A DNA stretch of 64,000 bases from Plectosphaerella cucumerina (taxonomy: Eukaryota > Ascomycota > Sordariomycetes > Glomerellales > Plectosphaerellaceae): positions 1,674,001 through 1,738,000 of the forward strand of contig JAGPXD010000005.1 of NCBI GenBank assembly GCA_020746995.1. Reading direction: 5' to 3'. A program made the position numbers and the translations under genes. This document shows positions 1 to 11,407 of this stretch, piece after piece (positions within the stretch are counted from its first letter, which is position 1; every line of letters starts with the position of its first letter). Below the pieces are notes generated by a model. It made no database searches, was not told the DNA's origin, and worked only from the letters and a program-made list of their open reading frames with translations.

Positions 1-3000
1 GAGCGCGAATCACCGCCAGCCCTGCAAGGGTGTCGGAGAACTGCGTGAAGACGGGCGACTGCGCCGACGATACCAACTTCTTCACTGTCACCGCAGTCCT
101 CGTGTACATTTCGCCAACAACAACGCCAATCGAACAGGTCACTGCCGCGGGAACCACAAAGATGGGCATGATCGAGCTGATCGCGCCCAGCCGAAAAATG
201 ATGCCCTGCGCGTTGTCGAGGAATCGCTGCAGCTGCCCGCAGATCATCGAGTCGATCGCGTACATGTCTCTCGAGAACCGGTTGATGACTCTCCCAACCG
301 GCACCTTCTTGTACCACGACAGCGACACGTTCATGATGGCCCGCAAGAAGTCGTTGTGTAGTCGCCGCGCGGCGTGCCAGGCGCCGTTCTCAAACACCAA
401 GATCACCGCTGCGTATCCAACGGTCTCGCCCAGGGCAAAGACGGAGTAGATGCCCAAATAGAAGGCGATGTTGATGGCTTCGCCGCGAGAGGACGCATCC
501 ACCCAGATGGAGAGCCACAGCGTGCTCGCCAGCCAGCAGACGTTCATCAAAACCATAATCATCAAGCAAAAGACCGCGTATAACGGGCTCCCGAAGTATG
601 TCATGTACTTGAAGACTGCGATATGATCAGCTCCGAGGGCACACATTAAGGGATTCCAACTTACAGAGTAGGCGGGCACTCTTGCCGCTGTCCTTCATCT
701 CATCGGCGACAACATCGTCTCGCTTCTCACCTGGGACAGTGCCGGCGTCGTTGAGAGCATCACCCCGAGCTTGCAGCTCAGGCTCCGGTGCTTGAGCACC
801 TTCGGCAGTCTCTAAAGCAGCGACTATCGGGTGCCGAACGACTGCGATGTTTTGCTTCATCTCGGCTATCCTACCGTCTTCGAGCTGGATGCTCAGGTCG
901 GCCTGCTCGGGAAGCCAAGGTTGCTGGGCCACTAGCACCGTCGTCCGGTCACGGAGCAAGTCGGTGCAGAAGCAGCGTTCCCAAAGCAGCGCAGATGTCT
1001 TCGCATCCAGAGCTGAAAACACGTCGTCGAGCAGAATGAGGGGAGCTTTTGAGTACAGGGCCCTCGCGAGGGCGACTCTTGCCTTTTGTCCCCCTGACAA
1101 CGAAGCTCCGTTCTCGCCAATATTCGTCTGATCACCATTTGGCATCTGATTGATGTCGAGGCGGAGGCAGCAGGCGTCGATGATAGCTTCGTATCGCGTA
1201 GACTCGTAGGCTGCATGGAAGAGGATGTTCCTGCGAATAGTGTCGTTCTGAAGCCAGGGTGTCTGCGATGCGAAGGCAACATCGCGAGGTCTCGTAATGC
1301 TGCCACCAGTCTTCTCGGCCTCACCAAGAATGGCAAGCAAGAGAGTCGTCTTGCCGCTGCCGCTCAGACCAGACACAACGTTGAGGCCTCCTTGGGCAAA
1401 GTCGACGGTGATATCCTGAAGCTCAAAGGTCGACGACTTGCTCCGGCGGAAAGACGCCCCGCGAAGCGCCAAGGGGCCCTGGGGGTAGGTTTGCAGGGGC
1501 ACCGTGCTCTCAAAGTACCTGTCGAGGCGCCGGATGGCCACCGCAGCAGCCGTGAACCTTCGGGAAAGCGACACGGCCTGGGTAATGTTCTTGCGGATCT
1601 GCTTCATAAGGAAGACGGTCGTGAATGCCGTGGCAGCGGTGAGACGCTCATGCTTGACGCCGACGTATAACGAAAAAGTCAAAAGCAGGGAGATGAATGG
1701 GATGAGTTGGGTGATCTGGTTGAGGAAGACGTAGAGGACAGTGACTTGCCACAGCTGGCGCTGCTCAGTGTTGCGAGCTTCGAGGATCTTCCCGGAAACG
1801 GCTTCCTCCCACGCGAAGTACTTGATCGCCCTGATCGACGCCAGGTACTCAGAGACGAGCGATATACGGGTGTCCTGGGCTTTGCGCACGACTCTCGTCG
1901 CTCTGACCATCATCTGACCGATGATTATGGAGATGGGCGAGGTGAAGACCAGCACAAAGGCGCCGACAAGTGACGGCCAACCGAGCATCTTGTACATCCC
2001 CACCAGAGCGACAATAGTTCCCGTTGGCAGCCCGAACGTGACCATGACGATATCCCTGGCGCCATACACCGCCTCGACATCTGCCGCCATGAGATTTGCT
2101 AGCCGTCCGGCCGAGTTTGATGACTGGGCAGACTTCTGCTTGGACTTCTCCGACGAGTTGGGGGAGGCGAAGATGTCGTCGTCGAGCTCCATTGAAGACA
2201 TGGCTCGCTGATAGAGCTCCTGGGTCAAGGCGGACTTGACGCGAACGATGAGCCTCGTGGACGTGAAGACGTACTGCTGGAAGACAACTGAACGTGACAG
2301 TGGCCCACAGAACATGAGCATCAGCCACGCCCAGGGGCGTATGGCGGCATCTTGAGGGTTCGCGAGGTACGCCAGGAGGTGGTAGAGTGCGAAGGGCGCA
2401 ATGAGTTCGAACAGGTACGCTGCGGCAGTGCAGGATGCCATAATGGCGAGTTCTTTGCGGACCAGACGCAGTGTTGTCCAGAGAGTGGTCCTGCTCTTTG
2501 CGCGAGCCTCGTGGATCTGGCCAAGAAGCAAACGTGGGCTGTCGTACCAGGGTAGCCTCGGGAGGTCATCGACAGTGACCTCAAAGCGAGAGCCCTTCCA
2601 GATGAGTGGCGTAAGCCAGTCGTAGGTAACGAAGTAGTCGGCCCAGCTGCACGTCTCCTCGGGAGCGGGGTCAGTGTCGCGGCCCTCGGCAGCATCGTAT
2701 CTGAGAGACGGCGGGACCCATTCTCTGGGCGTGAGGAGGGCGATGAGTACTGAGGCAAACAAGCTGGCCAGTGACCCGCGGATGGGCACGGAAAATGAGC
2801 ATTGCTGGCGTGCTTCGACACACGGAAGCAGGGAAGATGCGGCGAGGAGCACAAAGGTGCAGGTGAGGACTAGGTTGATTTGGTGGAGCGCGATATGACG
2901 CCATTCGAGGTCATTGACCAGCCTGAGGAGACCAACGGTGAGGGCGTAGACGGCGCAGACAGCATCGAGCTTGTTGGTTTGGCCTCTTGCGGCAGCGACG

Positions 3001-3248
3001 GAGAGAGATCCAACAGCGAGGGCCCGGCTGATCAGCGCACAAAGCTCCCATGGCCACCTGATGCCGGACGCGCGGTGCTGAGAGACGATACGCTTGGTGT
3101 ACCGGCGATTGAGCAGACGGAACGACGCCCACAGCACGGAGACGAGAATGACGAGGGCCTGGGGGTACCCAGATTCCGCGATGATAGTGACATTGTATAT
3201 CCAAGAGAGCGAGTATTCAGATCTGCAACCCAGTGTTAGCATCCACAT
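1..3248 (-). CDS. ABC transporter, subfamily C (MRP/multidrug-resistance type), 3' end cut by window edge
   Basis: Exon 1 is 3248..665, intron 664..616 (49 bp, GTAAGT...GCAG), exon 2 615..<1. The protein has several N-terminal membrane helices, TMD1 (roughly residues 240-570), NBD1 with Walker A GLSGSGKT near residue 627, signature LSGGQ near 717 and Walker B LILLDD. Exon 2 is the start of TMD2, with the NDFLRAIMNVSLSWYKKVPVGRVINRFSRD-type coupling region of ABC-C proteins; NBD2 lies outside the window. The family exports conjugates, drugs or metabolites across plasma or vacuolar membranes; the substrate cannot be read from sequence. The start is uncertain: a good branch point and acceptor (GCTAAC...TTGCAG) ends near 3227, so residues 1-8 may be intronic and the real N-terminus may lie in an unseen upstream exon. 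Confidence 0.9.
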
Positions 3249-4381
3249 TGGGCCGGGGTTTTGGTGTCACCGACTGTAGTGTCAAGACATGCTGCCGGAC
3301 ATGAGCCGCGGCAGACAAGAGTGCCGTGTCGAACGGGGCGTCACTCGGCCCCATGGCGGCTATTTGGGCTCGTGAGATGGAACTGACAGGCGAAGAGCAT
3401 CTCCAAATTCGAAGGAGAACGCTTCGACGCAGAAAAGAGGCGAATGCGTGCAGCTATAACGACTGTTTGCTCGGTGATGTGAAGGAATTGGAGATGGGGT
3501 CATGGATGTTCCTGCCCTGTCTGCTGGGAAAACGCAGTCCGTTAGCGCAGCCCCACGCTGTGGAGTCACGCCCGCCGGAGGTCTTCCGGGGGCCGCTAGC
3601 GTGTCTGGGCCCTGGACAAGCTCCCGTCGAGCATCGAGGAAGGCGCCATCGAGCGGTCCTTCCCTCCCTTCCACATCACTTTGATGATTCCGGGGCTCCG
3701 GGTCGCATCTCATCCCGTCTCGTCAAAACCCAGAAGACGCTCTCCAGCTTTGGCCGATGCCTAATCTGACACACCCTCCTTCATCCGCCGAAGCCCCAGG
3801 ACTGGCCGTCGTCAATTTTCGCTCGTCTCATCCCATCAAGCTGTCCAGGAGCTCCGGGTCTTGGCTCCTGCAAACACCAGCAGCTCACACCCCGGACACG
3901 GCCAGGGCCCTGTACCGACTTGCGGGGAGTATCCCATGCGATCGGTTGCTGCCCGACGCCCGCCAACGCCTCGGTGGGCTCGTCGGTGCGCGCTGGGCCT
4001 ATCCCACGATCAGCTTCACCTCACCGACTGTGTCGCGGCGCTCACCGTGGACTTGCGGTGTGTTCTGATTCCCAGGCCCTGCGTCCGATGCCGGGTGCTC
4101 TCATCTCGGCATCCAGGGCAAGTGCCCGTCGGCGCGTGAACTGTTACATCGCGTTACTACAGTCACCTCGAGGCAGCCTTGTGATTTGTGTGAGCAAACT
4201 GACAGCGGCTGTCGGCGCAGATCCAGTCAATAGGCAGCACATCAACCGAGACGAGACCATCAAGCTTGTGCAGTGCAGAATCTCAAGTGTCCTGCTATCC
4301 ATTCAAGAACCTTTCCCGATGCTCCAAGCACTCGGTCCCCCTGCACATCGGGCTGTCACATCTCTCACCCCAGGCTCCCTC
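3249..4381. other. intergenic, ABC promoter side
   Basis: No supportable gene on either strand. It lies upstream of the ABC transporter and downstream of the holo-ACP synthase. A missing first coding exon of the ABC transporter could sit here, but no upstream ATG joined to the 3227 acceptor in the right phase at an obvious donor. Confidence 0.5.
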
Positions 4382-5009
4382 CTAGGCGTCCCCTCTCCCT
4401 CTCGAGTCGAAGCCAAGACAGACCGCAGTGCTGTAATCCCCATCATGACTGATCGAAACCTGCGCCATCTGCCCGTCCTCGCCTCCAACAATGGCCACAG
4501 GCGGCCCGCTGCCGTTGGCCGCCGTCTCCCCGTCGCCCGCGTGGGCCGCGCCCTGCGCCCGGGCGATGACCACGTCATGGAATCCCAAATGCAGAAACGG
4601 ATGCGCCTTGAACACAGCCTCTTTGACCGCGAACCTACAGCGACTCGGGTCAGCCATGCACACACCACCCAGAGCCTGACTGGCATTTCCATAACAATGA
4701 CAGCTCCCTGCCCACCACCCCGACGGACGGGCAGACTCACCTCCCGGCCATGAATTGGGCCTTCTTCCACAATTGCGGCTCTGCTCTTTTCAGGTCGGCC
4801 CAGGACCCACCGTCGAGCTCGCCGGCCTGTAGTAAGGCTGGCTTCAACTTTCCATCGCGCAGTACGACGCTCGCGGCGCGTTCGGAGGGCGTCAGGATAC
4901 GGTCGACAAAGCGCGACCCGCGCGCAGAAGCGAGAACGCGAAAGATGCGCGATATCTGGCAGATATCGGTCCCTAAGTTGATCGGGAATGGAAAAGGTTT
5001 GGGTGTCAT
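4382..5009 (-). CDS. PPT2: holo-[acyl-carrier-protein] synthase (AcpS-type phosphopantetheinyl transferase)
   Basis: Two exons: 5009..4741 and 4634..4382, intron 4740..4635 (106 bp, GTGAGT...GTAG); 173 aa. It shows both AcpS hallmarks: GTDICQISR at residues 13-21 with Mg-binding Asp15, and GRFAVKEAVFKAHP from about residue 89 with the metal/CoA Glu95. The C-terminal VSISHDGDY core of the family follows. Length fits the small AcpS class rather than the Sfp/Npg class. The family transfers 4'-phosphopantetheine from CoA to a serine of acyl carrier protein; the single-domain fungal form (Ppt2) serves mitochondrial ACP. The start at 5009 has an A at -3; an in-frame upstream ATG at 5093 would add 28 residues and could carry a presequence, so the start is open. 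Confidence 0.9.
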
Positions 5010-5546
5010 GGTATCATCTTGTCGTTTCGATGCCCTTATACAAGCAGCGTCGAAGTGGAAGTTCTTGTCAAGTGAGCTTTCGCGATGGGGCAACTGGTGT
5101 GGAGATATCGGTGAGACTCGGTAAGTCTTCTAAAATGGCCCATGCTCCAGACTCCATCCTCGATAAGATAAACCTCGGTCTCAAACACGCCGAGCTACGT
5201 CATTGCAGGATTCAAAACAATCACGATGACACGAAATGACATGAGAATGACATTGTCGCGCAGTAAATGGTGGGATTCGCAGAAACGACATGTTAAAACT
5301 ACCAAATACATAATTTCAGGCTGCCAGCAAGCAGACTGGTGGGAATGACGCAGCCGTGCGGTTTCGCGAGACCACGCAAAGCAATGCAGCGAAGGATGGG
5401 GGATTATTTTGAGCATGATGCGCGCGACAGGTGAAAGGACCTGCCAACTCGCAAACATATGCGTGACGTGTCCCAGGGCATGACCAATTCGTCAACGGTC
5501 CCTCAGGTTTCGTCTCGGTTATTGTCTGGTGATGATAGAATCCATC
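5010..5546. other. intergenic
   Basis: Upstream of the holo-ACP synthase and downstream of the DUF1774-like gene. Nothing recognisable; only short, unconvincing reading frames. Confidence 0.5.
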
Positions 5547-6595
5547 TTAGTTGTCGGCCAGGAGTGGAGCGCGCTCCTGGTCGGCAGGGGCAGTGCGAGC
5601 AGCCGACTCACGTCCGCTAAGAGCGGGAACGGCGATCACGACAGTCGAGATGAACAGGACGGCCATGATGGTGAAGGCGAAGATCCACTGGAAGGCAATG
5701 ACCTGGCGGAAGAACTGCGCAACACCGATGGAGGCGGCGAGGACGCTGAGCGAGAAGCCCATGGTGTAGTCCTGGTCAAGTCAGTACAAAGTTTCAATGA
5801 TGAATTGGGGGAGAACATACCTTGTAGGTGACGATGAAGAAACCTCCGAAGACAAGCAGCGACCAGATGAAGATGTTGCCGAAGATGCGGGCAACCAGAG
5901 AGTGAGGGTGCGGCACCATGATGGCACCGTTCCAGTAGATGGCCACAAAGGTCCATGCCAGAGGCGCGGAGATAACGGGCCAGTGGATGAAGCGGGGGTA
6001 GGTGTTGTGGCGGAAGTAGAGGAAGGTCAGGTTGAAAAAGTTGATGATGAGAATGACCTCGGCCCAGGCGAAGTGGGAGCGGACGAAGAGCATCACGAAG
6101 GCGAAGTGCAGCAGGTTGTTGAAGATGAAGTGGCCTCCGACGCTGGCGGCAGCCTGGACATATTCGGTGTTCTTGCTGAAGAGGTGGCCGACGTAGCCGA
6201 CCTGGAGGATCCAGAGAACGACTTTGAACGGGTTAGTCGCGGGAGGATGTCAAAACGAGGCCAGGAAAGGCTTACTGAAGTAGATGCTGGTGATCACCTT
6301 GTTAAGGGTAAAGGCCGTCGGGTAGAGGTAGTTCAGGTCCCAGATGTTCTGGCGGATCTTAAAGCCATTGTGCGGGGTGTGGGCGACGTAGTAGACGGAG
6401 ACGACGACGGAGAGCAGCCAGCTCAGGATGGTGAGGACCTTGTAGGTGGTGATGGACACGGACGTGTGCGTCTCCCTCTTGGCGAAGGGGTTGACTGGGA
6501 CTTGTTAGCAGCTGGGCAAGGATGACGACGCGTGGCGGCGTGTAGGTAGCTTTGGTGCGACGCTTACAATCGTGAATGCGCTCCATGGCAGACAT
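5547..6595 (-). CDS. multi-pass membrane protein, DUF1774-like
   Basis: Four exons: 6595..6568, 6494..6276, 6221..5821, 5771..5547, with introns of 73, 54 and 49 bp, all with GT/AG ends and CTRAC branch points; 290 aa. The start MSAMERIHDFNPFAKRETHT could also be the second Met (6586). The protein is almost entirely hydrophobic helices (about seven or eight) with a short cytosolic-looking N-terminus and a polar tail ending ERAPLLADN. The order and the FNPFAKRETHTSVSITTYKVLTILSW start resemble the fungal DUF1774 family, whose function is unknown; this assignment is from memory. The last exon contains TMGFSLSVLAASIGVAQFFRQ. No catalytic motif is visible. Confidence 0.8.
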
Positions 6596-8142
6596 GTCGG
6601 CGGTTGTCTGTGGAAATTCGGTTCTGGGATGTCTGTCGCTAGACTTTTTGGGTTCTTGTCAGGTCTCAGCGCGGGTCGAGACAATCCGGTAGATGGTCAG
6701 GAAGAGAGAGAACCGGGCTGGAGAGGGGGCCGGATGAATATAAAGGGGGGGGTTCCAGTTCAAGCCGGGCGGCCGCAGTGGCGTGTTGGAGGAGGGAGGG
6801 GTGCGGCGTGTGTCAAGTTGTCGGCCTGGATTGTGCGGCTTTCGATGGCACGAACACGAGGTAGTAAGGTACTAAGGTATCGTGGATATACGCGTCTGAG
6901 CCCGTGGCAGTAGGATGTTGCCGCGCGCAAGTTAAGGAAGGACCGGGCTACGGTGCTCGGGATGCAAGCTCGCACTTCGGGACTGGCCAGGGTCACGTCA
7001 CTCAGCAACGAGCACCGGCAGCGGGTGGGCGGGGGAAGCTTGTCTTGTGGCGGTTTGGATCGGGGATCGTCAATCGAGGCCTTGCCAGGGTTGGACGGCC
7101 TAAGCGTAAGCTCCAGGAATGGCCTCCCGTCGCGCGGCTACCACGGGCATGTGCCAGAGCTGAGGTGATTTTGATGAGTTAGGGACAATCTCAGCATGAA
7201 GAGGCAGAGAGCAAGCACCTCGAAGAAACAGCCCAGACGAAGGCATCTCGTTGCTCTCAGGAATCAAGCTGGAAAAAATGACACACAACGCGCCTGCCTT
7301 GCTCTCATCTCGCCCCCTCCTACCGGAGCACTCCTGCCTGTCGTCTCACGGCCGGGAAGGAAAGATGTGGCTCGTGAAACAGCATGTTCCCCGCAAACCG
7401 GCCGAAAATGGGGCCCCTCCACGCTGCAGCAAAGAGGCAGGAACACAGCCACTGGCCAATGCGCGCCCCGGAGCTGGCATCGACAGACCAACGGGACTGC
7501 GTCACCCACCCTCATGATCGAATAGTGCAGGCAAGGCAGGGTCAGCTGCCTGATTTTCGAAGCGCGGTGCCGTCGGCCGGGACGGGGGAAGCTGGAGGAA
7601 GGAGGAAGGAGGCTCGACTGGTCGCTCCTCCCCCAACATGGAAGTGGCTGTTCGGAGGCCATCGCCGATGATTGGTGCAGCCGACGCGAGATGCAGCCCG
7701 CTCAGTGGCTCCGGGCGTGATCCGTGCTGCACCTTTCCCCCCCGCCCGGCTTTCGACACGCCGACGTCAGCGCCGGTCGCTGTACTTTTCCTCCGGGCTG
7801 TGGCTGGTGAGCGTCAAGGTATATGCACCTCTGCCAGGAAGTTGCCTCGATCCATCACACGCACATCATTGCCCGCAGCTTTTCCTCCGGTGCCCTCAAT
7901 GCGTGGCGTCGCTGCCTTGCCCCTCGCAGCCCCCAACAGCTCCCCGCCTTGCCGCCAGCTCCAGCAACCGGTCTCTCACCTTTGCGGACCATCGCCCCAG
8001 CTCAGTGGTCGAAGCTATAGCCAGCTCTATCGCGGCAGACGATGTCTTCAGAAGCGGGGATCACGACCAGGACAGCCGCCACGAAAATCAGCACCTGACT
8101 CCCAAGCGGTACAGTTCTTGTCAATTTCCTCTCTAAACATCA
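6596..8142. other. intergenic, promoter side of the DUF1774-like gene
   Basis: About 1.5 kb, GC-rich and C/T-rich with many overlapping frames in several phases, none with convincing domain content. A TATA-like stretch (ATATAAAG on +, 6738-6745) is present. A short ATG frame at 8042-8098 (+) has only 18 codons and is not called. Confidence 0.4.
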
Positions 8143-8749
8143 TCATCCGCGGTTCTGCTCATCTATCAACCCAAAATGCTCCTTAATTGCCGCCAAATAC
8201 TGATGCTGCCATTCTATCCCTTCTGAAGCGCCAAGCAAATGCAATGCAAACCCCCCTCTCAGCACGACCCTGAGACGTTCCCCCGCGGACGAGTGTCCAG
8301 TATCACCGATTCGGGCATCGGAGGATAGAAAGCTGCAACAATCAACCGTCAGCACTTCCTTTCAAGGCAATCCGTTCTCGGTCGCCGGGTTACTCACCTC
8401 GCACAGGCATCGGCAGCCTTCCAGTCTCCCCAGCCGCAAGGTCCGCCAGCCACAGCGGCAACGTCTTGGACTTTGAACGCTTGGTGTTCGGCTTTGTGGT
8501 TCTCCTCGTTGAGAAAGGTTGGCTCTCGACGAACGGGCGACTCTCGGATGCTTCAGCTGGGTGCGAAGCGCTGTCGAGGGTATGGCCGTGAGGGCTGGAG
8601 TCCCGGGCGTTCTGGTATGATGGCGACATGTTTTCTCGAGGATGCAGCTCATCGCTGACTTGACGTGTTGATGAAGTTGAGCAGATGCTGGATGGCTCCT
8701 TTATATCGCCCAGAGCTGCCTCCGTGGATTCACTCTGCTGCGCCATCAT
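8143..8749 (-). CDS. hypothetical protein, exon/frame model uncertain
   Basis: A Ser-rich reading frame starts at ATG 8749 (second ATG at 8746 has a better context) and reaches a strong donor (GTGAGTAAC, G at 8397); a branch point GCTGAC and acceptor TTGCAG end a 65 bp intron at 8333. Joining these gives a 141-aa basic, Ser/Thr/Lys-rich protein stopping at 8259. The alternative frame through the same intron stays open much longer on both sides (from about 8552 to the stop at 8143) and reads AVAGGPCGWGDWKAADACAS across the junction, which looks at least as coding-like, but it has no good ATG unless another intron lies in 8665-8523. I cannot choose between them. No family recognised. Confidence 0.35.
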
Positions 8750-9264
8750 TGGGCTGGGATTGGCATTCGCTGTCAGTGGCAGTGGTATTGTAATGTCGTC
8801 GGAGCGTGGCAGTGTCAAAATCAGTACCAGACGGATACCGCAACAAATCCAAACCAAGGACGCTTCCAATCTTTCTACACTTTCGAGTCTTCCAATCATG
8901 CCCTGATGGCTTGCATCTGCGCCAGTTCTCACCAATGGTGCCCCCTGCATGGCGACGAGATGGAGGGTACCACTGGGCCGCTGCCCAATTGTTCATGCCG
9001 CATGCGCCCGTTCGCCGAGGTGTGAGCTGGTGAGGCGACCAAGGCAACGACAGCTCTCCCACACAAAAGTGCACCTCGGCCACATCACACGGGTGTGGAC
9101 GGGCTGAAGGCAGAGCCTCACGCGCAAACCGCGTGAGGCGGTTTTCCCATTTCTTGGGGGAAATACTTAATCCCTCGCTGAGACCCGGCTCCTCGAAGCC
9201 CCTTTCTGATCTCATGATCTCTCCCCTGCCTTGAACTTCCAAGTCTCCTGGACCATGTGCAAAG
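8750..9264. other. divergent intergenic region
   Basis: Lies between the uncertain minus-strand gene and the plus-strand Clr5 gene, so it probably holds both promoters. No TATA box or repeated operator stands out. Confidence 0.4.
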
Positions 9265-9305
9265 ATGTCGCCCAGAAACGACTTCAAGGTACACAAGCCG
9301 GGTGA
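9255..9305 (+). CDS. upstream ORF overlapping the first ATG of the Clr5 gene
   Basis: ATG at 9255 has an A at -3 and opens a 16-codon frame ending in TGA at 9303-9305. It overlaps the ATG at 9265 in another frame and stops 10 bases before the next in-frame ATG of the Clr5 gene (9316, context AACCATG). It may steer initiation to 9316. Sequence evidence only. Confidence 0.35.
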   Translation: MCKDVAQKRLQGTQAG

Positions 9306-11018
9306 CCGTGCAACCATGCCACTCCGGAATAACTCCAAGGTTCGCAAACCGGCCATCAAGCAGAACAAGACAGCTTGGGAAACCAACAAGGACAAAATCC
9401 TCAAGCTCTACCGGATCAAGACCCTGGAGGAGGTGATGGAGGAAATGGAAGGCTCCGGCTTCCGTGCGAAGTGAGTGTCTGATCCTTTCGAAAGATTCAG
9501 GTCCTTTGCTGATACCTCCAAAGCAAGCGACAATACGTGTATCGTCTGTCCGAGTGGGGGGCACGAAAATACAACCCGCCGCTGCCCGAAGCAGACCAGG
9601 GCGAGAACGATGATTTTCCTGGCCTTGGAACCCAAAACCACGACTGCGACGCTGCCTTCACGTCTTCGCAAGGGTCATGGGTGCAAGGCATGCATCCGAG
9701 CCCAGTCATCGACGTGCAGCAACAGTGGCTCGCGAAGATGAAGCTGAGGGCGGACTTCCAAGTCGTGCTGCCCAGAAACACAGCGGCGTTCTCCGGCTAC
9801 AACGGCCTCTACAACAGCCTCTACAACGCGATGACCCCAAAATGTGAGGCTACTCCGCTTCACGGAGCCATCGTCGACGCCTGTGTCTTTTCAGCTCTTG
9901 CAGACCACATCGATCCAGACGACAAAACCCGAATCGATACCATCATCGCTGGTCTTCGCCGCAATACTCCGTCACGAGGCGGCGTTGATGAACTCCGCCG
10001 CCGCCTTCAGCTTCACGCACTTGGAGCCGACCCTGAAGGCAGCGCATTCCGAACCATGGCCATGATCGAAGACATCATCATGAACCGGCAGATCAAGAGC
10101 GACCTCAACATGTTCTTCCTCCTTGTACTCTTCGGGTCATGCCACGGCCCAGGAGTGAATGCAGCGAAATATGAAGAGAGGATCATGCGCAGATACGTCC
10201 AGTGTCTTGAGGAGGATCAAGAAGCTCAGAGCGTCATGAGAGAGGGCATCAAATGGTGCAAGTCGATTTGCGACGGACCCAAAGACATCGACCTCAGATT
10301 GGAATCATTGGATGTCGACCCCTCCAACTCCAACGAAAGCATCCAGCTCAACATGGCCAAGGCCTCGTGCCTCTTGTTCGACAAGCTACTCCGAGACGAT
10401 GAGGAGCAACCTCGATGGGCCCAGAATATCGAAGGCAGCTTGGGAATTTCCAAGACTACCTTTGCCGCCACCTTGGTCTGCATGGCTTTTCATCGCAGCG
10501 AAGACTGCTCCAGTCCAGACTTTCCCTTGTCCCCTCATGATCGGGTATATCTCGGGTTGGGGATGCTCACCACCATATCACCCTCCGCCGAATGGCGCAT
10601 GCTCCTCAATGCATTCGTCCAGGTGCACAGGACGGCCTTTACTGGCCACGATTATACGTTTCCCTTGTCGATGGACCAGTCCCCCTGCAGCGACGACTTC
10701 ATCAAGAATCTCTACAAGGCAGTCTCTGACTTCATCGAAGACATTCAGCCGAGCGAGCTGGGCGATTCGCCTTCCTCCTATGGGCAAGTCGGCTCGGTGT
10801 TCGGCGATCCCCTCACCCCGCTGCAGTCGGCCGATGACAACTATTACACCCAGCATATGGGTGCATCTCTTGAAGACGATGGCGACTACGTTGGTTTCTA
10901 CTTCCCCAATACGTTCCAAGATGGCAAAGACATTGGCTCTTTGCCCCTGTTTGCTGCGGCCAACGACACAAGCATGGACTTGGGTCACCATCAGGCGCCA
11001 TACATGTCCTCGCAGTAG
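9265..11018 (+). CDS. Clr5-domain protein, putative regulator
   Basis: Two exons: 9265..9470 and 9524..11018, intron of 53 bp; 566 aa. The N-terminal domain spans the intron: TAWETNKDKILKLYRIKTLEEV (about residues 37-58), then GSGFRANKRQYVYRLSEWGARKY (about 64-86). This is the pattern of the fungal Clr5 domain (W..K..I..LY...TL..V...M......A....Y...L..WG), a putative DNA-binding module common in Pezizomycotina. The remaining ~480 residues are acidic and mixed helical without a recognised domain. Start alternatives are 9265 and 9316; an overlapping uORF favours 9316. It sits at the edge of a stretch with tyrosinase, SDR and saponin hydrolase, so a local regulatory role is possible but only inferred. 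Confidence 0.85.
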
Positions 11019-11407
11019 GCACCTAATCCATTCCCTTCGGAATTTCGTAGTTTCTTAGTCTTCCGGTTTTCTCTAGTCTGCCTTTTCGTTCCTTTTCGGG
11101 TGACTCGCTCGCTAGGATCTTTCTATTCCATGGTGGACTTCAGTGTGCATGTACTTGTTCGGCAGGAATGTTGGTAGAGACCGAGTATGTTGGGCTGCTC
11201 CTGCGCTTCGTTGTAAATTGATCGCTTGGAAATACTTTCAGTGCTGTTCTCCCATTGAGATTCTCGTGGGATGCATCGTCACTCACCTAGCCAACACTAG
11301 TGAGCTCGAGATGTTAACATTCTCGAAGTAACCCCTCCCGACATCTTGCCATGTGATAGGTAAATCTATCTTCATTGAAGCCTCTACTGCCTACCCATAA
11401 GTCTCAC
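11019..11407. other. convergent 3' intergenic region
   Basis: Separates the 3' ends of the Clr5 gene (+) and the rhodopsin-like gene (-). T-rich; presumably 3'UTRs and polyadenylation signals. No gene seen. Confidence 0.5.

Noticed and set aside
3920..4753. 277-codon plus-strand frame
   Set aside because: Runs through the antisense of both exons and the intron of the holo-ACP synthase; no domain or plausible start context.
7638..8186. 182-codon plus-strand frame upstream of the Clr5 region
   Set aside because: Pro/Ser/Arg-rich low complexity with competing frames in two other phases; no domain, no intron support.
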